From contig NCSJ02000616.1 of the NCBI GenBank assembly GCA_002812745.2, forward strand, positions 1 to 13,558: DNA of 13,558 bases, written 5' to 3'. This DNA comes from Scytalidium lignicola (taxonomy: Eukaryota > Ascomycota > Leotiomycetes). The position numbers and the translations under genes were made by a program. The notes under the pieces are model-generated. The model did no database searches. It worked only from the letters and a program-made list of their open reading frames with translations, and had not been told where the DNA came from. Shown here one piece after another: positions 7,183-13,558 of the stretch; within the stretch, counting starts at the first letter, position 1, and every line of letters starts with the position of its first letter.

Positions 7183-8286
7183 ATGTATGATCCAAAACCT
7201 GGAGATAGGCTGGAAAGCCTCGATACTCCTTCAATGGTGGTTGATCTCGATATTATGGAGGACAATATCCGTAAGCTCATAGGCTTACTGGAACCGACAG
7301 GCGTTAATATCCGGCCGCATCTCAAGACAACAAAGAGTCCCATCCTTGCCAAAAAGCTGGTCGAGGCAGGTGCCAAAGGAGGGTGTGTGGCAAAGCTCAG
7401 TGAAGCGGAGGTCATGGCCGCTAATGGCTTTGACGATCTTTTAATCACTTGCGAAATTGTTGGATCTGTGAAGGCTGCTCGGCTTGTGGAACTATTCCGT
7501 AGTCACCCAAATATCAAAATCGTTGTTGATAGCGAGCTAGGAGCCACGGCCATAAATGATGCCTTGGTTTCCTCTGGTATTAAGCATCCAATCCAAGTTC
7601 TAATTGATCTGGACGTCGGCTTGCACCGGACAGGCATTGCGCCAGAGTCGGCTCTTACCCTGGCCAGACACATTGCCACTCTTAAGCATTTGAAGCTCAT
7701 CGGCGTGCAGGGTTACGAAGGCCATCTCCAACACGTACATGACCGTACAGCGCGAGAAAAGGAATGCCGAGCTTCCATGGCTATCCTTACTCACACGGCT
7801 AACATGCTACGGGAAAATGGATTTGACATACAGGTTGTCACCACCGGCGGAACTGGTACAGCTGAATTCTGCGCAACTACTCCTGGCGTTACCGAAGTAC
7901 AGCCAGGCTCTTTTATATTTATGGATACCGACTACCGTAACGCAGTAGGAACATTTTTCTCAAATAGTCTTACCATTCTTTCTACCGTCATTAGCAAATC
8001 TGAATCGGAACGTCGCGTTACAATAGATGCTGGCTTGAAGGCCCTTACCACTGATAGTGGATTTGCTGAACCCAAAAACTTGCCTGGCATCACCTACACG
8101 CCTATGGGCGATGAGCACGGCCGATTGAGTTGGGAAGGCGAGTCTAGCCTCTTTGTCGGTACTCGTGTTCAGATGATTCCGAGCCATATCGATCCAACAG
8201 TCAACCTCCATGATTTCTACTACGCTTACCGCAAAGGTGTTATTGAAGAGATCTGGCCTGTTGCTAGCAGAGGAAAGGTGCAGTAG
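7183..8286 (+). CDS. D-threonine aldolase-type PLP enzyme (alanine racemase N-terminal fold), 367 aa
   Basis: The intact, intronless gene encodes a fold-type III PLP enzyme of the D-threonine aldolase / D-serine dehydratase-like group, which cleaves beta-hydroxy-D-amino acids to glycine and an aldehyde. LDTPSMVVDLDIMEDNI opens the barrel. RPHLKTTK holds the putative PLP lysine, K48; bacterial relatives usually have KTHK here. Further marks are DLDVGLHRTG, GYEGHLQH, the phosphate loop VVTTGGTGT, QPGSFIFMD, DAGLKALTTDSG and GDEHGRL. Near the C terminus PSHIDPTVNLHDFYY supplies H335 and D337. His-x-Asp is the metal pair known in D-threonine aldolases, whereas D-serine dehydratases have His-x-Cys, so aldolase is favoured. 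The start at 7183 fits family length and has A at -3; the frame is open back to 7036 but holds no earlier ATG. No targeting signal is seen, so the enzyme is probably cytosolic. 3-Hydroxy-D-aspartate or other hydroxy-amino-acid substrates are equally possible. Confidence 0.92.
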   Translation: MYDPKPGDRLESLDTPSMVVDLDIMEDNIRKLIGLLEPTGVNIRPHLKTTKSPILAKKLVEAGAKGGCVAKLSEAEVMAANGFDDLLITCEIVGSVKAARLVELFRSHPNIKIVVDSELGATAINDALVSSGIKHPIQVLIDLDVGLHRTGIAPESALTLARHIATLKHLKLIGVQGYEGHLQHVHDRTAREKECRASMAILTHTANMLRENGFDIQVVTTGGTGTAEFCATTPGVTEVQPGSFIFMDTDYRNAVGTFFSNSLTILSTVISKSESERRVTIDAGLKALTTDSGFAEPKNLPGITYTPMGDEHGRLSWEGESSLFVGTRVQMIPSHIDPTVNLHDFYYAYRKGVIEEIWPVASRGKVQ

Positions 8287-8706
8287 TCTCACAGTGAGGA
8301 CATCAGACTTGTTAGATCTTCTAAGATGCTACCGTAGCAAAAATATCAAATTACCTGGCTAGTCCATGATTCTATCTGCATTGAATTGTTTATGATGGAC
8401 TCGAATCGAATCTGTATCCGGTAGTCCAGTCTTTTGCAGCATTTTCCCCACACACTTCTCCAAGAAAGGATTAAGGTAATATAAAGCAATGGTTATGAAA
8501 TAATTTTGGATTTTTATAGATAGAGTTTGGTTTTCGTTCGAGTAATCCAATAGATTGAGGAGTTGGCATATAACCTCACCTGTAAAAGAGGAGCGTGAAA
8601 ACTGCCCTATCCCGCCGCCCCTCTCAGAAAAATCCTATTTTGGTATTTCTCTTATACTTCTTTTCCTTGGAGGACTGTGAGAATGGATCTAGTGGTAATG
8701 TGCTAA
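8287..8706. other. Convergent intergenic region, 3' ends of aldolase and DHA1 transporter
   Basis: About 420 bp between two genes that face each other. No coding sequence is supported; short open frames here lack family resemblance and splice context. It must contain both 3' UTRs and polyadenylation sites, but no clear AATAAA signal is seen for either gene. Confidence 0.5.
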
Positions 8707-10430
8707 TCACGCCACAAACCGGCTACGCGCTCTCAACTGCGCACCCCGAAAATAGAGCCCGTAGATCCCCCCCGCAGCAGAGCACCGTCAAGCCGCCTAG
8801 CAAGCTGACAGCACCATCAACGCCTAAACTCTTGAACATAGGCCGCGCGTACAGGATCGCACCGGCAGCGAACATACTACGTGCGAAACCATTAGCAGCA
8901 AACAGTGAGCCAGAATACCGCGGGTAGGTAAATGGGAGATAGAGGAACATGGACTGAGTAATGATAAAGACGCCAAACATGCTTGTAGCAACGCCCACAA
9001 GCGAAGGAAACCAGTGAATACCGGCTCTAGCTGTCCATGCTTTTATCACCAAAATGTCAGTCATTGATATTTCAAATGCAGCTAACGTTATTTAAAGTCC
9101 AGAAAAGACGCCTGGAGTGGGGAAAGGTTCGTACCGAAAATAAACAGCCCAATAGGAATGAAGAATGTTGCAATTAGACCCGGCCAGAGACGCGCCTCTG
9201 GAGGGACACCTTCAGGCCCTGAGTGTGCAAACTTGGCATCAGCCACAAAGTAGAAGTACGAACAATACAGCATGACAGCGATAACAAGGCCAACCAATAC
9301 AGCTAAAAATGCTAAACCAATCTCGCCAAGTGAGAATCCATATATGCCACCGTAAACGATAGGAAATGATTCGAAGAACGAGTAGTAGATACCGTAGATC
9401 AAGGCCGTGTAGACTGTAGAGAATAGTACGGCAGGATCGAGAATATTGATCTGCCAAGGTTTGACCAGAGCATCTCGGGCAACGTCTCCAACCCTCATAT
9501 GTGATTGACGGGTCTCGGATTCGGCCTTGAGATTTGTACGACCTGTCAGGACCCTTAGTCGTTTGGCTCGGTAAAGTAATATGAAATCAGATGAAGTTTC
9601 TGGTAGAGTCATGAACATCAAGATGAAAGCAATGCCTGATAGCCATAAAAGCTCCCAGGAACTCCATCGCCATCCCATTAATTGGACAGCAAAGCCTCCA
9701 ATTAGCGGACCAAGTGCCTGGTGCTCATTGTTAGTTGATCGGATCTCGGGCTCCATATCTGATACGAAAATACATAGAAATCATGACTTACTGGTGCTAA
9801 AGTTGCACCACCACCCCATAAAGCAATCACATATGGCATCTGGTTGGCGCTGAAGAAGTCTCCATAGCTAGCTCCCCCAGTAGCTAATGCAGGTGAGCCG
9901 AAGCAACCCAGCAAGAGCCGCAGAATAAGCAAACCAGCAAGAGAATTAACGAGGCACAATGGAATGCAACATATAAAGAACAAGAAGAAGGTGATAATAT
10001 ATGGAAGGTTACGTCCGATACTAGGAATTTCCGAGAGAGGCGACAGAATCATGGGAGCTGCCCCATAACCGAGGACATAAAGCGATAGCCCAAGAGATCC
10101 AACCTCGTTTGTGACATGAAAGACTTCGACAATACCCGGTATGCTTACTACATAGAGTGATGACCCGATGTAGATTGTGAAAGTATATAACAGAATAACG
10201 AAGGAAACCCAACCCTTCTTCAATGGGGACCAGTTGTGAGGATTGTCTGGATCGTCCGCTGAGTACCATGTGACAAGAATACTTCGGTCTTCTTCACAGG
10301 AATGACTATTCGATTTGTAGGCATCAGGTATCTTAAATTGTGGTTGGTGTTCGGAAAAGGCAGCCCATCGATTTCGGGTCAAGTATCGAAGACAGTAGCC
10401 GACAGGGGAGTCGCGAATGAGATCCAACAT
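8707..10430 (-). CDS. DHA1-family MFS multidrug/polyamine transporter, three exons, C-terminal frameshift
   Basis: Exons 10430-9792, 9717-9135 and 9039-8707 encode about 517 residues resembling fungal 12-helix DHA1 plasma-membrane antiporters of the FLU1/polyamine-exporter type. The start MLDLIRDSPVGYCLRY matches the family N terminus and has A at -3; an upstream in-frame ATG at 10511 gives an unlike leader. DPDNPHNW (residues 60-67) is the family signature before helix 1. GYGAAPMILSPLSEIPSIGR (121-140) is the loop 2-3 motif, and ALAPALGPLIGG, assembled across intron 1, is motif C of helix 5. GWRWSSWELLW, LPETSSD and the late FTYPRYSGSLFAANGFARS block follow. A run of seven C (8767-8773) shifts the frame: taken literally the protein stops at 8723 (512 aa), while with six C it continues GGIYGLYF to a basic tail and stops at 8707 as the family does. 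All helices precede or include this point, so function may survive. Confidence 0.9.
8767..8773 (-). other. C7 homopolymer frameshift near the DHA1 transporter C terminus
   Basis: Seven C on the + strand give TGCGGGGGGGATC on the coding strand. Six would read CGGIYGLYFRGAQLRARSRF and stop at 8707-8709, in agreement with the family. It is either a sequencing length error or a late frameshift. Confidence 0.75.
9040..9134 (-). other. Intron 2 of the DHA1 transporter gene
   Basis: A 95-nt phase-1 intron, GTACGA to AAAG, with branch candidate ATGACTGACA. Splicing gives GLFIFAWTAR, the family sequence; without it the frame stops soon after. Confidence 0.88.
9718..9791 (-). other. Intron 1 of the DHA1 transporter gene
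   Basis: A 74-nt phase-0 intron, GTAAGT to CAG, with branch CAACTAACAA. Splicing joins GATLAP to ALGPLIGG and completes motif C. Confidence 0.93.
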
Positions 10431-10779
10431 AATCCTATCTAAAATATTCTTGATAGAGAAGAATTCAAAATAACAGTGAAATTGAAGTTTCACTTTTGAT
10501 CCAGGACTCATGCTCCATCTATAAATTTAAGTTTAATGATGTCCTTTGGTAATAGGACAGCTCACTTCTCCTCTGATAGTAATGCTTAGTCCTTATTTGC
10601 TGTTATCCCTGTCCCGGCGCAAAGCTAGCCTAATGAGGAAAGGAGCTAGATATGATTCTGAGAGCAACGCTAAACTTCATCCTCTGTGTTGATTTTCGCT
10701 AGCATGATCAATTATGGAGCCGATGCAAGTAAACGAGCGGTTTTAGGCTATGTATCATTTACGTCGTGAATCTGGGTGC
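10431..10779. promoter_or_regulatory. Intergenic region upstream of the DHA1 transporter, downstream of the Zn2Cys6 gene
   Basis: About 350 bp between two genes on the same strand. They must hold the transporter promoter and the 3' end of the regulator gene. No defined operator, TATA box or paired CGG site stands out. Confidence 0.4.
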
Positions 10780-12764
10780 CTAATCACTAGTGGATCTCGC
10801 GTTCGGGGGCTCGAGAAGCATTCCCGCCCAGATGAGAACATGACCTTCTGCGATATACTGAAACGGGATACTTATCTTGGGCTAGCAATTGATATCATTG
10901 GTATTTATTGGGATTTAGGAGTAGGGCTGGTAAAACTTACATCTGCTAACAACAAGGCTTGTTGAATACCCAAATTCAATCCGATCCACTTGAGCCATTC
11001 TCGCATACACGTACATATTTCGGACGGAATGATGGAGGAGATACTGACCACCCATAACGGATGCAGCAGAAACAACCCCCCAACTGGCTTGCCGAATTGC
11101 GAAGGTTCCTTAGGACCTCTTGTTTGCTGAGTGTAAGTAGGTAAAGAGGTTTGCAGGTGAAAGGGAATGGATGCAGCGATCTCGTCTGCTAATCTCTTTG
11201 CTTTCAATTCCAAGTATGTAGTCTGGCCATTTCCTAGCCATCTCATACACCTGTATATAACGTCAAGTGCTAATAGATGTGTCTTGCGGTAGGTATTCCA
11301 GACCGCCGCAACGTATACTGTATGATTAGAAATCAGGATAGAGTAGAGTTGTAAGCTCATCAAAAGACTTACAATCGAAATAAGTATCAATATTTCTATT
11401 ACCATGAAACATGAATTCTATGGATGGCATTGGATATTCACTAACTGTCACTGGGAGCCACTCTTGAGGCTGATTTATTGCCCATTCTGCAAACTCCTTG
11501 TCCAGCTCCATTGCCTTCTCCATTATATGTATGATGTCTTGATTCGAAGCCTCGGATGTGTCTGATAGCAGATCATTTGCCGTATAAAAAATAGGATTGA
11601 AATTTATCAAGATAGTATCTAGATTTTGGACGGAAGTATTTGATATTGGGGCACAAAGTACCCTTGCTGTATTCTTCTGCTATGAGGTGTAAGTGGATAT
11701 ATCGAAGCCCACCATCATCTACGCAACAAACCTGAAGAGGTTCTTTGAGTATGAGAGGATTGCTTAACTGGAACAGCTGCATACCACCCAATAGATCGAA
11801 TGGAGAACCTTTACTGGATAAAATTGCAGACACACCTCTAGCATGGGTAACGTGTTCACCAATGTTTTCTTTTGTGCAGGTTAGGATCTAGACCCTGTTA
11901 GTCGTAGTATTCAATATTTCATTAAAGACAGACCTCATAAAGGCCTAGCAAGACAGCAGTAATTAATGACTCGACAGTATTTGCAGTGGCTGTGACTGAA
12001 AGTGTCATCCGGAATGAGTGCAGCAGATTACTATAAGCCTGTTTCGTCTTTTGCAGAAGGCCGTCTCTACGGTACCTGTTTCCTATACCTGCTAGTGCAA
12101 CGATCCGGGCTGCTTGTGCAACATCGGCTGATTGAGCCATCAGTAGTGTCAACCCGTCTAGGAATCCCCGGGACACTGATCTATCTCTTGACTCGACACA
12201 ATAGTCTGCTGAAAAAATCTCGAGAGCAATATACTCTAGTTGATTATCACTTAAGCATTGATAAGCCGCATTTGATCTCACCAAATTTTCTGACTCAATC
12301 GGGCTCGAATATGCCGTGTGAGTCAAGTGATATACTCCATTTCCCTCTGTTGGAGGACCATAATGCCGAAATACTAAAGAATCGCTTTCTTCCTCGTAGC
12401 CCAGGCATTCTATACTTAATCTGACGCACTGGTTGCAAGACTTTGAAGGATAATGTTAGAGATATTGCTAAAAGGTTGAACTTCCTAATAAAACATCGAG
12501 AAATTAAAGAGATTTCTTGCATTCTTGGAAGCTGGAAGAACAAAAGCTTACCGGGCGACCCATATCACACTAGATTCGTATGAGATTAGCATTGATTCCT
12601 AAAAGTAACTGTTTAATTCACTTTCTAAAATTACATGGAAACTAGAGTCTAAAGCAGGGGAGATATTACAGCATAACGACAAAAAATCAAAGCATTCGGA
12701 TACTTGCCCTCTTCTTCCTCGCTTTACACGTCCTACAAGCTTGCGAAACTCCGTAGTTGACCAT
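10780..12764 (-). CDS. Zn2Cys6 fungal transcription factor, seven exons, 506 aa
   Basis: Exons 12764-12708, 12569-12552, 12440-11934, 11887-11732, 11676-11373, 11317-10941 and 10881-10780 join in frame without stops. The N terminus MVNYGVSQACRTCKARKKR joins CDMGRP and SCNQCVRLSIEC to give six Cys (10, 13, 20, 27, 30, 37) spaced C-x2-C-x6-C-x6-C-x2-C-x6-C, a perfect zinc binuclear cluster built from three exons. The C-terminal part, with VSAILSSKGSPFDLLGG, VAAVWNTYRKTHLL, LADEIAASIPFHL and GKPVGGLFLLHPLWV, is the fungal-specific regulatory domain of this class. It is a nuclear DNA-binding regulator, probably of nearby genes. Start 12762-12764 has G at -3. The last exon (IPFQYIAEGHVLIWAGMLL) looks like a genuine C terminus but its acceptor is weak; without that splice the protein ends at 10905. 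No lesion is seen, unlike the two transporters. Confidence 0.88.
10882..10940 (-). other. Intron 6 of the Zn2Cys6 gene
   Basis: A 59-nt intron with a consensus GTAAGT donor after LLLAD. The acceptor GCTAG (or AAG six bases later, same frame) lacks a clear branch site. Use is inferred from the 34-codon in-frame continuation. Confidence 0.6.
11318..11372 (-). other. Intron 5 of the Zn2Cys6 gene
   Basis: A 55-nt phase-1 intron, GTAAGT to ACAG with branch TTTCTAATC. It gives TYFDLYVAAVWNTYRKTH, continuous with the family pattern. Confidence 0.88.
11677..11731 (-). other. Intron 4 of the Zn2Cys6 gene
   Basis: A 55-nt phase-0 intron, GTTTGT to GCAG. It joins LILKEPLQ to KNTARVLCAPISNTS; without it the frame is wrong for the rest of the domain. 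Confidence 0.82.
11888..11933 (-). other. Intron 3 of the Zn2Cys6 gene (46 nt)
   Basis: GTCTGT to CTAG with branch CGACTAACA. It joins LLGLYE to ILTCTKENIGEHVTHARG, and is among the shortest practical fungal introns. Confidence 0.75.
12441..12551 (-). other. Intron 2 of the Zn2Cys6 gene
   Basis: A 111-nt intron, GTAAGC to CAAAG, with branch TCTCTAACATT 19 nt before the acceptor. Reading through meets TAA and TAG stops. Confidence 0.8.
12552..12569 (-). other. 18-nt microexon encoding CDMGRP of the zinc cluster
   Basis: Six codons between TCTAG and GTAAGC supply the third Cys and the conserved Asp/Pro of the zinc cluster. Both flanking introns are phase 0. Skipping it would keep the frame but remove one zinc ligand. 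Confidence 0.75.
12570..12707 (-). other. Probable GC-AG intron 1 of the Zn2Cys6 gene
   Basis: A 138-nt intron opening AGG|GCAAGT and ending TCTAG. The donor is GC rather than GT but otherwise matches consensus perfectly, as GC donors usually do. No GT donor nearby keeps the third Cys of the zinc cluster in frame and spacing. Confidence 0.75.
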
Positions 12765-13125
12765 CCTGATGGAGCAACATTTATGTTAACTGTTTATGTT
12801 TATCGGTACACCTGTAAGCATGTAGTACAGTACGTATCCATACGTGATATACTAGTTGTGCTTCTTATTCAGGTTGTTATCTACTAGGAGGTGGGAGCGT
12901 TGCGAAGGCTGTAAGAGCTTAGCCTCGCTGCTATTACCTAAATGAGACTAGTCTGTAAACGCACGTGTTCATCACGTGACTAAGCTAGTTGAAGAGCAAT
13001 ATTCTACGTAAGGGGGTGAACAAAATGAACCGCGCACCTTAGCGAGGCGGTGAAGCCAATATATTGCCGCTTTTATAAACACGCATTGTTTACTTTATCC
13101 TTCTTTATTATTTACTACTATTTTA
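12765..13125. promoter_or_regulatory. Intergenic region with regulator promoter and left end of a Tc1-like element
   Basis: About 360 bp without a gene. It must hold the promoter of the Zn2Cys6 gene (leftward) and the left end of the transposon that follows. Visible structure is a 14-bp inverted repeat ACGTATCCATACGT (12832-12845), a stem pair GCGAAGGCT / AGCCTCGC (about 12901-12929), and two CACGTG boxes (12962-12967, 12973-12978). The transposon's left terminus is probably near 13010-13017 (TACGTAAGGGGGTG), but the partner repeat is outside the window. Confidence 0.4.
12962..12978. promoter_or_regulatory. Paired CACGTG E-boxes
   Basis: Two perfect CACGTG palindromes lie 11 bp apart start to start, about one helical turn, so bound proteins would face the same side. 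CACGTG is the core site for bHLH regulators in fungi. They lie about 200 bp upstream of the Zn2Cys6 start codon and about 150 bp upstream of the transposase ATG. Confidence 0.35.
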
Positions 13126-13558
13126 ATGGCTTGGGATACTCCTACCCGTGTTCGTTATAAAACCAAAATAGAAGATGACTATTCTAAACGTCAAGCAGCT
13201 CGAAATTTACAAGTCCCTAAATCAACAACTCGAGAGTGGCTCCAAAAGGGAGATCGTGTACAGAAATCAACTGGCCGACCGAAAAGCATTCCTGATTCTA
13301 CAGTCCTTGCAATTATCCACTGGTTTACTGGCCATTATGAACGACGAATTTTTTCTCCTAAACAAATCAAAAAGCAATTTAATTTAAGGGTGTCTAGACT
13401 TACAATTTTAAGAGCTCTAACACGATTTGGATATCATTACCATGTCCCTGATTGCAAGCCTGGAACCTCTGCAAAGAATAGATTATTACAATGGACTTTT
13501 TGCATTGCAAACTAGGATCGACCACTTTGGTATTGGAGGAATAGGATATATACAGATG
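13010..13558 (+). mobile_element. Tc1/mariner-like DNA transposon, 5' part, cut by the window end
   Basis: The transposase reading that starts at 13126 and its short leader mark the left part of a Tc1-type element. The left boundary is a guess (a TA near 13016-13017); no inverted repeat can be checked because the right end is missing. Base composition is much less AT-skewed than in the left-hand elements, so this copy is younger or escaped most RIP. Confidence 0.6.
13126..13558 (+). pseudogene. Tc1/mariner-like transposase N-terminal half, one nonsense codon, partial
   Basis: The protein opens MAWDTPTRVRYKTKIEDDYS, the typical start of fungal Tc1-type transposases. Residues about 15-55 form the first helix-turn-helix (RQAARNLQVPKSTTREWLQK). 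A linker with GRPKS acts like an AT-hook/GRPR region, and a second helix-turn-helix (FSPKQIKKQFNLRVSRLTILRAL) ends before GYHYHVP. After WTFCIAN a TAG (13513-13515) stands where relatives have Trp, then the frame continues DRPLWYWRNRIYTD, ending at the first Asp of the DDE/D catalytic triad as the window stops. TGG to TAG is a RIP-type change. The enzyme would cut and paste its own element; this copy is probably inactive, though the rest is not visible. Confidence 0.85.

Noticed and set aside
8595..8927. A plus-strand frame of 110 codons
   Set aside because: It is antisense to the third exon of the DHA1 transporter and shows no domain.
12002..12424. A plus-strand frame of 140 codons
   Set aside because: It is antisense to exon 3 of the Zn2Cys6 gene, whose minus-strand reading has a clear zinc cluster and regulatory domain.
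10905..12543. Four to five separate small genes on the minus strand
   Set aside because: They join through consensus introns into one transcription factor; none starts with a plausible N terminus by itself.
1..13558. tRNA, rRNA or riboswitch genes
   Set aside because: No cloverleaf, rRNA core or aptamer motif was recognised on either strand by eye.

Overview
The window reads as a filamentous ascomycete (Pezizomycotina) chromosome segment. The evidence is short GT-AG introns of 46-138 nt with CTAAC-like branch sites, a fungal Zn2Cys6 regulator, fungal DHA1 and DHA2 transporters, and three transposon families whose decay is mostly C-to-T/G-to-A, as expected from repeat-induced point mutation (RIP). 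The window splits into a very AT-rich left third (1 to about 4600) and a right part of ordinary base composition.

Left third: a Ty3/gypsy retrotransposon in + orientation (1-2827, left end outside the window) whose protease, reverse transcriptase, RNase H and integrase zinc region can still be read through many stops. Next to it is a complete pogo-type DNA transposon (2901-4890) with 44-bp terminal inverted repeats and a TA target duplication. Between the two lie 73 bp that continue the reading frame of the transporter gene broken at 4891. Both elements therefore sit in the 3' part of one gene, a DHA2 major-facilitator transporter on the minus strand (4891-6327 plus 2828-2900). That gene also carries an in-frame stop and a probable one-base deletion.

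Middle and right: a divergent intergenic region (6328-7182) separates the broken transporter from an intact intronless gene for a D-threonine-aldolase-type PLP enzyme (7183-8286, +). Convergent to it is a three-exon DHA1 transporter (8707-10430, -) with a C7-run frameshift near its C terminus. Upstream on the same strand is a seven-exon Zn2Cys6 transcription factor (10780-12764, -) with a probable GC-AG first intron and an 18-nt second exon that completes the zinc cluster. The window ends in the 5' half of a Tc1/mariner-like transposase (13126-13558, +) with one TGG-to-TAG-type stop.

Taken together, enzyme, two exporters and pathway-type regulator look like a small metabolic gene cluster handling a beta-hydroxy-D-amino acid or a toxic relative of one. 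It is trapped between transposons and is losing at least one transporter. The cluster idea rests on gene neighbourhood only. All gene models were made by eye from splice signals and family resemblance; no search was run.
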